A stretch of DNA of 64,000 nucleotides from Sphaerochaeta globosa str. Buddy. GTDB taxonomy: Bacteria > Spirochaetota > Spirochaetia > Sphaerochaetales > Sphaerochaetaceae. This document shows positions 45,939-54,819 of the stretch, in pieces. The notes beneath the pieces are model-generated. The model ran no database searches and was not told the DNA's origin. It worked only from the letters and a program-made list of their open reading frames with translations. The stretch lies in assembly GCF_000190435.1 (NCBI RefSeq), contig NC_015152.1, forward strand, positions 378,458 to 442,457, in the 5' to 3' direction. The position numbers and the translations under genes were made by a program. Position 1 is the stretch's first letter, and each line of letters begins with the position of its first letter.

Positions 45939-47471
45939 TTGAGTAGAATAGCAAATGCAAAACGTAATATTAGGTATGGCTATATCAATACCTTAGTTTC
46001 TCTATTTTTAAAGTTCCTAACAAGAACAGTGTTTATCTATACAATTGGAGTCACGTATTTAGGTGTAAATGGCTTATTTACTAATATATTGTCAGTCTTA
46101 TCACTAGCAGATCTTGGAATCTCAACAGCCCTAAACTTCAGTCTCTACAAACCTGTTGCTCAAAAAGATATCCAAAAGATTAAAGCATTAATGCAGATTT
46201 TCAGGAAAGCGTATAGCATCATTGCTATAGTCATTGCAATCCTTGGCTTAGCACTTCTTCCGTTTCTTTCAATATTTATCAAGAATCCAATTGGGATAAC
46301 ACATTCTGAGCTGGTTCTATACTACTTGCTTTTTCTCTTCAATACGGTAAGTACATATTTTGTATCCTATAAATACAGCCTTGCGAATGCAGATCAAAGG
46401 AATTACATCGAGACAAATTTTCAAACAGCCACCATTCTCGTTACTTCTCTTGTTCAAGTGGCAGCCCTACTGATTTTTAAAAGTTTCCTTTTTTATCTCT
46501 TATCAGCGACAGTAATCGAGCTGTTTCATAAAATTCTAGTAAATATATATCTAAATAAGCGTTACCCTTACCTCGCTGAGCAAGTTGAAGGTACCCTAAC
46601 TAAAGAAGAATTAATCCCGATCAAACGCAATATCAAAGCATTGGTTTTTCATAAGATTGGGACGGTGGCTGTCCATCAGACTGATAACATTCTTATTTCC
46701 ACATTTATTGATGTTTCCACTGTTGGTATTGTTTCAAATTATGTTCTCGTAATGCATTCAATAACGTCTTTCATAAATATTGCGTTCAATGCTTTGGTTT
46801 CGGGATTAGGCAATCTAGTGGCTACTGAAGACCTTGAAAGGCAGTACACGATTTTCAAAGTATATCGATTTGTTGGATTTTGGTTATATGGTTTTTTCTC
46901 AATCTCTTTTGCACTTCTCTTAAGCCCATTTATACACATTTGGCTTGGAAAGGAGATGGTTCTAGCAAGTGGCGTAATCTATGTGATTCTTATAGATTAC
47001 TATATTAAGGGACATCGAATTGTAGTGAATAATTTTAAAACTGCCGCTGGAGTTTTTGACCAAGACAAATATATCTCACTACTTCAGGCCATCGTTAATC
47101 TAGTTGTGTCTATCGTATTGGTCTTGAGAATTGGATTGATAGGTATATATATTGGTACGGTCGTACAGGGGCTGATATTCACATTTTCTAGGCCGGCAAT
47201 TTTGTATAAGCATGTATTTAAAAAGAAAGCTTACTTATATTATAAAGATTCATTGTTCTATGTTGTTGTTTTGGCAATACCTCTTGTAGCATTGTTCTGG
47301 ATACAGAAACAGTTTTTTTCTACAATCTCCATTCTAAACTTTCTCCTATTTGGTATGATAGACGTGGTCGTTGTTAATGGTGCATTTCTCTTTTTGCTCC
47401 ATAAACGAGAAGAGTTCAGCTATCTTAAAAATTTATTTATTAAAAAATTGGGACGGAAATCGCATGTCTGA
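45939..47471 (+). CDS. Wzx-like polysaccharide flippase, second set
   Basis: This 510-residue membrane protein has 12-14 segments and begins SRIANAKRNIRYGYINTLVSLFLKFLTRTVFIYTIGVTYLGVNGLF, the family's N-terminus. Start codon is TTG at 45939, with GAGG seven bases upstream; the N-terminal match supports it. It is intact, unlike the flippase at 25998, and belongs to a different subgroup. It probably moves lipid-linked repeat units across the membrane for the downstream set, and may cover for the broken one if specificity allows. Confidence 0.9.
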   Translation: MSRIANAKRNIRYGYINTLVSLFLKFLTRTVFIYTIGVTYLGVNGLFTNILSVLSLADLGISTALNFSLYKPVAQKDIQKIKALMQIFRKAYSIIAIVIAILGLALLPFLSIFIKNPIGITHSELVLYYLLFLFNTVSTYFVSYKYSLANADQRNYIETNFQTATILVTSLVQVAALLIFKSFLFYLLSATVIELFHKILVNIYLNKRYPYLAEQVEGTLTKEELIPIKRNIKALVFHKIGTVAVHQTDNILISTFIDVSTVGIVSNYVLVMHSITSFINIAFNALVSGLGNLVATEDLERQYTIFKVYRFVGFWLYGFFSISFALLLSPFIHIWLGKEMVLASGVIYVILIDYYIKGHRIVVNNFKTAAGVFDQDKYISLLQAIVNLVVSIVLVLRIGLIGIYIGTVVQGLIFTFSRPAILYKHVFKKKAYLYYKDSLFYVVVLAIPLVALFWIQKQFFSTISILNFLLFGMIDVVVVNGAFLFLLHKREEFSYLKNLFIKKLGRKSHV

Positions 47472-48444
47472 TATACGTACTCCATTAGTCAGTATTATCA
47501 CTCCTTGTTATAATGGGGTTTTATATCTCTCTCAGTTTTTAGAGAGTATACTTCATCAGAGTTATACAAATATTGAATTTATTCTCGTTAATGATGGATC
47601 AACCGATGGAACAGAAGAAGTAATACTCAGGTATAAAGAAAAGTTTGATAAAGCTGGTATTCGGTTTATCTATCTTCGGCAAGAAAATAAGGGACAAGCT
47701 GCAGCACTTAATCAAGGGCTCTTAAAATTCTCTGGAGAGTATCTTACATGGCCGGATGCTGATGACATTCTTGACGTACATAACATAAAAAAGAGGGTTG
47801 AATTTCTTGAAAGTCATCCGAAGTACAATGTTGTGTTATGTGATAGTGTAGTTATTGATCAGAGTCATACCATTATTCGACCGTATAAACGAATTCCTCC
47901 AAAAGGAAAGGACGCAATATTCTTAGATTTAATACTACAGAAAAATGTTTATTATGCGGGTGGGGCATATATGTTTCGAACTAGTACATTCATAGAATGT
48001 GTCCCTTCAAGGCAAATTTACGAGTCTCGAGGAGGCCAGAATTGGCAAATGTTACTGCCAGTTCTATACACTAATGCATGCGGGTATCTTCCTGAAACTT
48101 TGTATTATATCGTTGAACACAACGACAGCCATTCAAGAAATCTGGAAACTTTCCAACAGAAGGTAGACCGTACATTCGAGCATGAAGCTATTCTGGCAAA
48201 TACAATTTTTGGCATTCCTGCTATGTCAGAAAAAGAAAAAATCTACTATCAGAAAATTGTTGAATGTAGGTATTCTAGGAAGAGGTTTAAACTCGCAGTA
48301 GTTGCAAAAAAGAAATTGGAAGCAATGGAATATTATCAAATATTGCGAAGTCGGAAGCAAGCAAGAATTAAAGAAAGAATCCTCTATGCTAGCCTTAATA
48401 ATAAATTATTAGCATCAATATTCTCTTCAAAGATTAAAGGCTAA
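47464..48444 (+). CDS. Glycosyltransferase family 2
   Basis: This 326-residue GT-A enzyme has VSIITPCYNGVLYLSQFL, LVNDGSTDGTEE, GQAAALNQGL and WPDADDIL as metal motif. ATG 47464 overlaps the flippase stop by eight bases; the in-frame start at 47371 lies within the flippase gene and is rejected. The last 60 residues are basic. Donor and acceptor are unknown. Confidence 0.88.
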   Translation: MSDIRTPLVSIITPCYNGVLYLSQFLESILHQSYTNIEFILVNDGSTDGTEEVILRYKEKFDKAGIRFIYLRQENKGQAAALNQGLLKFSGEYLTWPDADDILDVHNIKKRVEFLESHPKYNVVLCDSVVIDQSHTIIRPYKRIPPKGKDAIFLDLILQKNVYYAGGAYMFRTSTFIECVPSRQIYESRGGQNWQMLLPVLYTNACGYLPETLYYIVEHNDSHSRNLETFQQKVDRTFEHEAILANTIFGIPAMSEKEKIYYQKIVECRYSRKRFKLAVVAKKKLEAMEYYQILRSRKQARIKERILYASLNNKLLASIFSSKIKG

Positions 48445-48489
48445 GCTATAGGGCTCTCAGTTTTATTTGGAATATAAGGTGGCGTTGAT

Positions 48490-49869
48490 ATGGATAAATC
48501 TTCAATTGAAAAAGTAATTGCTGGAGGATACTGCATAGGGTGCGGAGTGTGCACTGCAATCAAGGATTCTCCTTTTTTAGTGCAATACGATGAAGAAGAG
48601 AAATATCAAGCAAGAATTGTAGACAGAAAAGAAATCTCTTCGGCTGTACTTCAAAAGGCAGAGAAAGTCTGCCCATTTGCTTATGGTATACCCAATGAAG
48701 ATGAGTTAGGTGCGACTCTTTACAGCAATGAAGCACGAATGCAGCACAATGAGTATTTAGGCTATTTCTTCTCTACCTATGCTGGCTATGTCGAAAAGCC
48801 TTTCTATCGCTCGAAGGGAAGTTCAGGGGGTATGGGTTCTTGGTTGGCCTGTACGATGCTCGAAGCTAAACTTATAGATTATGTTATTCATGTTCGGCAT
48901 ATGGAAGGATCTGATAAGTTGTTCTCCTATACCATTTCTTCGCGAAAAGAGGAGATTGAGCAAGGGGCGAAGTCAAAATATTATCCGGTAGAATTGTCGA
49001 GTGTACTTGAATATGTTCGAGATAACCCTGGGAAGTATCTATTGATAGGAGTCCCTTGTTTTATAAAAGCTGTTCGATTGTTATCAGAACAAGAGAAAAT
49101 ATTCAAAGAACGTATCGTATTTACCATGGGGTTGGTCTGTGGGCATCTGAAAACTGGAAGATTTGCCAAAGCTATCGGATGGCAAATGGGGATACATCCA
49201 GACAATCTGGAATCGATTGATTTTCGTGTTAAGTTGGATGGCTCAACTGCAAATGCTTACGGGGTTTCCGCGAAAGGGAAAGCAGATGATGGGCTGAAAT
49301 CTTCAAGTATGAAAAATATCCTTATTAATAATTGGGGATATGGAATATTCCGTTATAATGCTTGTGATTATTGTGATGATGTGTTGTCAGAGACTGCAGA
49401 TGTTACCATAGGGGATGCTTGGCTCCCAGAATTTGTTAATGACAACCTAGGTACTAATGTAATCATCATTAGGAATCCTCATATAGATGCATTAATCAAC
49501 GAGCATATTCAAGAATTACATATCCAGCCACTATCTGCAGACAAGGTATTTCAATCACAGGAAGGTGGATTCAGACATAGAAGAGAAGGGCTTGCATATA
49601 GACTTTTCTTAAAGGACAAGGAACAAGAATGGAGGCCGAAAAAGCGAGTTGTTGCTAGTAATGCAATTTCTAGCAAACGGAAAAAGATTTATGAAATGCG
49701 TATACCTCTTCTGGGTAAGGTGAATGAGGCCTATGAACTAGCTTTAACAAATAATGATTTTAAAAAGTTCGAGCAAACTATTAAGCCTTACCTTTCAGAG
49801 TATAATACGGTGTATCGGAAATCATTTCTTGAGCGTTTACTTAGGAAACTAAAGAAAGTATTTAATTAG
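48490..49869 (+). CDS. FrhB-like coenzyme F420 hydrogenase/dehydrogenase beta-subunit family protein
   Basis: This 459-residue protein has an N-terminal iron-sulfur motif C-I-G-C-G-V-C (15-21) with a further CP near 61, GSSGGMGSWLA, VGVPCFIKAVRLL-like IGVPCFIKA, and the later CDYCDD and GDAWLPEF elements. In polysaccharide loci such proteins accompany pyruvyl transferases and are thought to be flavin/Fe-S reductases of unknown substrate. The stop codon TAG forms part of the target duplication of the IS that follows. Confidence 0.85.
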   Translation: MDKSSIEKVIAGGYCIGCGVCTAIKDSPFLVQYDEEEKYQARIVDRKEISSAVLQKAEKVCPFAYGIPNEDELGATLYSNEARMQHNEYLGYFFSTYAGYVEKPFYRSKGSSGGMGSWLACTMLEAKLIDYVIHVRHMEGSDKLFSYTISSRKEEIEQGAKSKYYPVELSSVLEYVRDNPGKYLLIGVPCFIKAVRLLSEQEKIFKERIVFTMGLVCGHLKTGRFAKAIGWQMGIHPDNLESIDFRVKLDGSTANAYGVSAKGKADDGLKSSSMKNILINNWGYGIFRYNACDYCDDVLSETADVTIGDAWLPEFVNDNLGTNVIIIRNPHIDALINEHIQELHIQPLSADKVFQSQEGGFRHRREGLAYRLFLKDKEQEWRPKKRVVASNAISSKRKKIYEMRIPLLGKVNEAYELALTNNDFKKFEQTIKPYLSEYNTVYRKSFLERLLRKLKKVFN

Positions 49870-49870
49870 G

Positions 49871-51350
49871 GAGGCTCTTGGAAAATGAGGATTCATTGAG
49901 AATTTGAATCCATCCGACGATACTAATACCATTGATTAAGAGGAGCGAACCGTCCAATCAAGGGCTTCAAACGAGTAAATACGCCCGGTCCATCGATAAT
50001 CGAGTGCAAGAAGACACACCTACCCCACGATAGGCGAATGCATCATTGCTCTTTGTGGTGTTACGCAGTTTTCTGGATGCCCGGCAGGATGCAATACTGC
50101 AGTATCATGATTGCAGCAAGGCACAGCACGCCGGTCATCAGGCAGTGGGAGACCTTCTCCGTCCCCCTGACCATGATCTTCGGCGGAATAAGCCAATCCT
50201 TGAGGTGGGAGTTGGATCGTTCGACGGTCGAACGGATCCTGAACCGCTGCTTTTCAGAGGGGGAGAGGACCCGTTGCTGCTTGCGCCGCTTGTTCGGGTC
50301 GATGATGGGCATCCTGCCGTTTCCGATGATGAAGTCCTTGATGGGCTTTGCATCGTAGGCGCTGTCCATCAGCGAGTACAGGTGTTTGATCCGCTGCCCG
50401 GTCATCCGCTCCAAGGGAATCGCCGCTTGGCTGTCATGTACGTTGGCACCCGTGACGATGGTGCTGACGGGAATGCCGCTGTCGGTGACATCCAGGTGAA
50501 GCTTGTAGCCCTTCCAATAGTTGCGGTTGGCCCTGGCTGTTGCGCTTGCATCCCCAGCTGCACTGGGAGTTCAATTCTTCGAATGCCTGTTCGGCAGTCT
50601 GGCCAAGTTGCTTCTGCAGAACGTTTTGCTTCTTGGTTTTCGACTCAGAGCTTTCTGGGCCTGCCGGGTTTCCCCCTCGGGATCACTTCCTTCTTCTTGT
50701 TCACGGCCTTCTCGCGCGCCTCGATGGCTGTGGAGTCCCCGGCTGGCATGACCCACGATGCGGCCGTCCAGATAGGAGCTTACCAGGGGGCCCAGCGCCT
50801 TCTCCATGAGTTTTGGGCGTGCATGGGATGCAAATTTCCTGCTGAAGGTGGCCTCACTCGGTACGGAGGTGAACCCGCAGACCTGCCGCAGCGACGGATC
50901 GCTGAGCAGGCGGTTGCGAAGCGAGGTGACGGTGGGAATCTTGAAAAACTGCTTGGCCAGGGCCGAACGGATCATCGCCGTCTCATCATAGCCTTTGCGC
51001 CCAAGCAGGCTTGCCTTGCCGTCGCACGCCGGCAGGAATTCCTCTAGCACCTGCAGCATCTGGATGAACGTACGGTGTTCGGCGGTCACATACCCTTCGA
51101 AAACCTCTTGGATGTCGAAAGAAATTCCGAATACCATCTGGCAACCGCCGAGGATTTCTGCTATGCTTTTCATGGACCTGCTCTCCTTCTAATTGTTTGT
51201 AGTTAATCATATTATAAAGGATTGTCAGGTCCATTTCTATACAAATATCCAAATAACGTGCTTGTTTGCAGCAAGGATGAGCTTCTGAAGCTGCCTCAAG
51301 TAGCTCAGAAGAATGAAAATATCAGGCATTTGCTATTTTGCAAGAGCCTC
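49871..51350. mobile_element. Degenerate IS5/IS1182-like insertion sequence
   Basis: This 1480-base element has imperfect inverted ends: GAGGCTCTTGGAAAAT at 49871 and, at the right end (51335-51350), the complement GAGGCTCTTGCAAAAT, 15 of 16 matching. It is flanked by TAGG on both sides (49867-49870 and 51351-51354), read as a 4-base target duplication. It carries one frameshifted transposase on the - strand. It sits exactly at the stop codon of the FrhB-like gene without altering its protein. Confidence 0.85.
50061..51173 (-). pseudogene. Frameshifted DDE transposase (DUF772 + DDE domain)
   Basis: Translation from ATG 51173 gives an InsH-like N-terminal domain (LLGRKGYDETAMIRSALAKQFF, PSEATFSRKFA) and GRIVGHASR. 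Reading then needs three one-base corrections: an extra base in CCCC 50737-50740 restores SRDSTAIEARE, one in GGG 50657-50659 restores KTKKQNVLQKQLG, and one in GG 50529-50530 restores NRNYWKGYKLHLDV. The C-terminal part (LMDSAYDA, RSTVERSNSHLKDWL) is intact. All three are +1 changes in homopolymers, so sequencing error is possible as well as decay. Confidence 0.88.
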
Positions 51351-51407
51351 TAGGAAGTATTATTTTGGTATCTGGATGCTTTGACCGAGGTTTCTAGATG
51401 CTATTAG

Positions 51408-51416
51408 TGATATAAT
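51408..51416 (+). promoter_or_regulatory. Extended -10 promoter element
   Basis: TGATATAAT (TG-n-TATAAT, perfect -10 hexamer at 51411-51416) lies in the gap between the broken IS and the next gene, about 90 bases before its start. There is no good -35 at 17 bases, as expected for extended -10 promoters. It would give the last two genes their own transcript. Confidence 0.55.
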
Positions 51417-51505
51417 CAATTACTCTATGCCATTGATGTAACTCAGACTTTTTTGAATTGTGATCAGGTTATGTATCAAATAGGCAAGAAGGAATGTATT
51501 TATAT

Positions 51506-52660
51506 ATGGAATTAGCAGAAACAAAGCGGAATCTCATATGGCTTATTCAACTAGTGCTTATTGCACTCTTATCCACCTATATATATTCGAGTTTTTTTGT
51601 TCTCCCATATCGAAAAATTATCCAAGTTGCTCTTGCTGCAGTTCTTTTGATTCTTACTATTTGGGAATTGAGAAAACAGTTGGTAACTCAGGATTTGCTC
51701 ATTGGGATACTTTTGCTGTCTAGTTTATTATATTTTCGCTTTGTTTCTCATGCAGGATACGCCTCTATTACAACAGGTTTTCCAATTATCTGTATAAGTT
51801 ACTCTTTCGGTTTGTTATTGCGATACTCAAGACTGAACGAGATGCTTTTTAATTTGTTTTCAATATTTTTAGTGATACCTTTTCTCTATGCTTTTTTGAT
51901 TCTTAAGTTCAGCCCAGAAGGCCTCTTTTATCAAATCAGTCGAAATGGAGTAGGGTATTTATTAGTTTTTTTTATTTCATTTCAGCTTTTGACGTATGTA
52001 AAACAGCAAAAACGTTATATACCGATGATACCAGTTTTTGGAGTATTAATTTCTTCATTCTACTCTCAAAGTAGAACGGGTTTTGCGATGGCTATATGCC
52101 TTCTTCTGCTAGTATTACTATACAATGTAAGTAAGCGTATCTCGCTCGTACAAAGCCAGCAAGGTTGGAAGTCTAAGATATTATGGCTTTGGGTAGTTGT
52201 GGGTATTTTGTTTTTGATTGGGATTGTAAATATAATATGGGAAATGCTTATGCATTCAAGATTTAATATTCTTGGATTCTATAGTTCTGGGAGAATTCAG
52301 TTATATCGACAATACTTCTCGGATCTAGATTTACGTACATTTCTAATGGGGCATAGACCTGATCCCGAGAATGTTACTAAATGGCACAACACCTACGTAA
52401 CAATGCTGTCGTACTTCGGGGCTATTTCCTTAGTTTTCTTTCTTGCCGTAATTGTTGGATTCTTTCGCTTATTGAAACAGTCTTGGATGTTAGCTGGTTT
52501 GATGCTGATATGGATAGTATATTCACTGCCAGAATCAGTATCCCCATTTAGATATGGTGATTTTTTAATTATACCATTGCTCATGTTGGCGTTTCCCCCT
52601 CATCATTTCAATAAACCAATTTTTCCATTCTTGGTAAGAGAAAGGGATGTTAGCATATGA
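51506..52660 (+). CDS. O-antigen ligase/polymerase family membrane protein (WaaL/Wzy-like), second set
   Basis: This protein of about 384 residues has roughly 11 membrane segments. SQSRTGFAMA (mid-protein) and HNTYVTMLSYFGA near 300 are the signatures of the O-antigen ligase domain. It either polymerises repeat units or ligates the finished chain. AAGAAGGA lies 12 bases before ATG 51506 and directly abuts ATG 51494, so the later start is preferred. It overlaps the next gene by four bases. Confidence 0.83.
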   Translation: MELAETKRNLIWLIQLVLIALLSTYIYSSFFVLPYRKIIQVALAAVLLILTIWELRKQLVTQDLLIGILLLSSLLYFRFVSHAGYASITTGFPIICISYSFGLLLRYSRLNEMLFNLFSIFLVIPFLYAFLILKFSPEGLFYQISRNGVGYLLVFFISFQLLTYVKQQKRYIPMIPVFGVLISSFYSQSRTGFAMAICLLLLVLLYNVSKRISLVQSQQGWKSKILWLWVVVGILFLIGIVNIIWEMLMHSRFNILGFYSSGRIQLYRQYFSDLDLRTFLMGHRPDPENVTKWHNTYVTMLSYFGAISLVFFLAVIVGFFRLLKQSWMLAGLMLIWIVYSLPESVSPFRYGDFLIIPLLMLAFPPHHFNKPIFPFLVRERDVSI

Positions 52661-53769
52661 TAGCTTCGAAAATACTCATACTTACTAACGACGTTGACTA
52701 CCTCTATACACTGCGTTTGGAGACCATTGAAAAACTTCTCCAATCAGGGGCCTCTGTAGCTCTTTCGGCTCCTTCCAATGACCGAGTTGCATTCTTTGAG
52801 AAGTTGGGATGTACGTTCCATCCCATCGAATTTTCCCCACGGGGAAAGAACCCTTTCTCCAATCTGGGAGTCTTGCTGAAGTATTTTAAGCTTGTAAAAA
52901 AGATAAAGCCTGATGTTGTTCTGACCTATACCATAAAGTCAAATATTTATGGGGGATTGGTCTGCAGATTGCTCAAAGTTCCCCAAATAGCAAACATGAC
53001 AGGGTTGGGCAAGGCCCTGATGGATGATAATCTCATCCAAAAAGTGGTGCTCTCGCTGCTTCGCATTGCATTCAAGAAAACTCGGACAGTATTCTTACAG
53101 AACACAAGAGATCTGCAATATTTCTTGGACCATTCCATTACAACCAAAGAACAATCAGTCCTCATACCTGGCTCAGGAGTGAATCTATCACGCCATCCCT
53201 TGGAACCCTATCCTCAAGATGATGGAACAGTTCGTCTCATCTATATTGCTCGTATTATCAAGGACAAAGGCATTGAAGAGATGATGGCAGCTGCAAAAGC
53301 TGTTCATCATAAGTATCCTTTTTTTACGTGTGATATTGCAGGTTTCATCGGCGAAGATGTGTATGAATCACAGCTAGCAGAATATTCAGCATCCGGAGCT
53401 GGAACCTATCTTGGTTTCCAAAAAGACATTCATAGTCTGATCAAGAGAAGTCATGCAGTTGTGTTACCTTCTTACCACTTGGAAGGTATTGCCAATGTTC
53501 TTCTGGAAGGAGCTTCTGCTGGGAGGCCGGTACTTTCTACCGATCATATTGGCTGTCGTGATACATTCGACGATGGAATATCTGGAATTATGTTTGCACC
53601 TCGATCGGTAGATGCTCTCATAGAAGCTCTCGAGAAGTTCATCAATCTTCCCTATGAACAGAAAATTGCAATGGGGCTAGCGGGAAGAAAGAAAGTTGAA
53701 CGAGAATTTGACCGCGAGATTATTGTGAATGAGTACATGAAGGCTGTCGAAGTGATAGTAGGCAAGTAG
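52657..53769 (+). CDS. Glycosyltransferase family 4 (PglA/WbpH-like)
   Basis: This 370-residue GT-B enzyme shows TYTIKSNIYGGLVCRLLKVPQIANMTGLGKAL, IPGSGVNLSRHP, IYIARIIKDKGIEEMM and the E-x7-E motif HLEGIANVLLEGASAGRPVL. Homologues add the second sugar, often GalNAc or fucosamine, onto an undecaprenyl-linked amino sugar, which fits the single priming transferase at 19571. It is the last gene of the polysaccharide locus and converges on the LacI gene nine bases away. Confidence 0.87.
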   Translation: MIASKILILTNDVDYLYTLRLETIEKLLQSGASVALSAPSNDRVAFFEKLGCTFHPIEFSPRGKNPFSNLGVLLKYFKLVKKIKPDVVLTYTIKSNIYGGLVCRLLKVPQIANMTGLGKALMDDNLIQKVVLSLLRIAFKKTRTVFLQNTRDLQYFLDHSITTKEQSVLIPGSGVNLSRHPLEPYPQDDGTVRLIYIARIIKDKGIEEMMAAAKAVHHKYPFFTCDIAGFIGEDVYESQLAEYSASGAGTYLGFQKDIHSLIKRSHAVVLPSYHLEGIANVLLEGASAGRPVLSTDHIGCRDTFDDGISGIMFAPRSVDALIEALEKFINLPYEQKIAMGLAGRKKVEREFDREIIVNEYMKAVEVIVGK

Positions 53770-53778
53770 ACGATATTT

Positions 53779-54777
53779 CTACCCCTTGCTGCTCTGCCTG
53801 GGAATCAACTTCGACTGCAGTACATGCTGTGTCTTGGAGTAGTTGCCCGTATGTATCACCTGTTTGAGCAGACTCACTCCCAACATACCCATCTCCTGCA
53901 GCGGTAGTTCAAAGGTGGTAATCGGAGTTTGCCAGAACTCTGAGAAATCTCGGTTGTCAAAACCAACCACTCGTACCTGGCTTGGAATATCGTAGTGCAA
54001 GTCCTTGAGAGCTGAGATTGCTCCTGCAGCAATATAGTCATTGGCACAGAAAATCCCATCGGTTTGGGGATAGCCTTTCATAAGCTGTTTAGCAGCCTCA
54101 TACCCATGGTTGAAATCGTAGTTGCCATAGTAGCTGTCGCTTGGCATCTGCAGATTCAATTCTTTGGCTCTCTGTGAAAACCCCTTCAGACGGTCTTGTA
54201 CACTCAACCGGTCCTCAGGACCGCAAATCATTGCAGGATGGCGCATCCCGCAGCCATACAGATGCTCTGCCGCCTGATAACCTCCGGTAGTATTATCCAC
54301 CACCACGCTGGTCATTTCCTGGGCCGCCATATTGATCGAAACAATAGGAATGTCAGGATTCTGCGTATCCAGATTGAAGTCCTTCCAAATTGGAATATGG
54401 TGACAGAACAGAATGCCCTCCACCTTATGACTCTTAAGAAAATTATACGCCTTCTTCAAGTCATTGCCGAACTCAACGCCGCTGACGAAGAAAAGGGAGT
54501 ACTGTCCACCGGACAGGCCATGTTCAATACCCCGTACTATCTGGTTGACGAATGTCTCGGTAATATCAGCCGCCAAGCACCCGATAATCCCCGAATTCCC
54601 CCGCTTCATACGCGAAGCATTCCACGAAGGAACATAGCCAAGCTGCTCGATCGCCTCCAGCACCTTCTTGCGGGTGGCCTCACCGACAGGTCTTTTCCCA
54701 TTGAGGGCATGCGTAACCGTAGCAGGGGAAACACCGGCAGCTTTCGCTACATCTACGATCGTCACTACTTCACGCAT
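53779..54777 (-). CDS. LacI-family transcriptional regulator
   Basis: This 332-residue repressor has an N-terminal helix-turn-helix (IVDVAKAAGVSPATVTHALNGKRPVGEATRKKV, about 6-38) with hinge helix near 50-58, then a periplasmic-binding-protein-like sensor domain (VVGFDNRDFSEFWQTPITTFELPLQEMG). It is the last gene of the GH31 operon and very probably binds the AAAACGTTTT palindrome at the operon promoter (60251-60260), giving autoregulation by an intracellular sugar. Confidence 0.93.
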   Translation of the reverse strand: MREVVTIVDVAKAAGVSPATVTHALNGKRPVGEATRKKVLEAIEQLGYVPSWNASRMKRGNSGIIGCLAADITETFVNQIVRGIEHGLSGGQYSLFFVSGVEFGNDLKKAYNFLKSHKVEGILFCHHIPIWKDFNLDTQNPDIPIVSINMAAQEMTSVVVDNTTGGYQAAEHLYGCGMRHPAMICGPEDRLSVQDRLKGFSQRAKELNLQMPSDSYYGNYDFNHGYEAAKQLMKGYPQTDGIFCANDYIAAGAISALKDLHYDIPSQVRVVGFDNRDFSEFWQTPITTFELPLQEMGMLGVSLLKQVIHTGNYSKTQHVLQSKLIPRQSSKG

Positions 54778-54819
54778 ATGCCCTCCTTGTCGCCAGTGTA
54801 AAGCCTCTTGTACCCTTTG

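Noticed and set aside
49921-50040. Short repeats between the FrhB-like gene and the transposase that could be CRISPR-like
   Set aside because: No unit recurs at regular spacing; the stretch is the 3' end of the IS.
50046-51047. A 333-residue + strand frame within the second IS
   Set aside because: It is antisense to the transposase, whose domains are clear on the - strand once three frameshifts are allowed.
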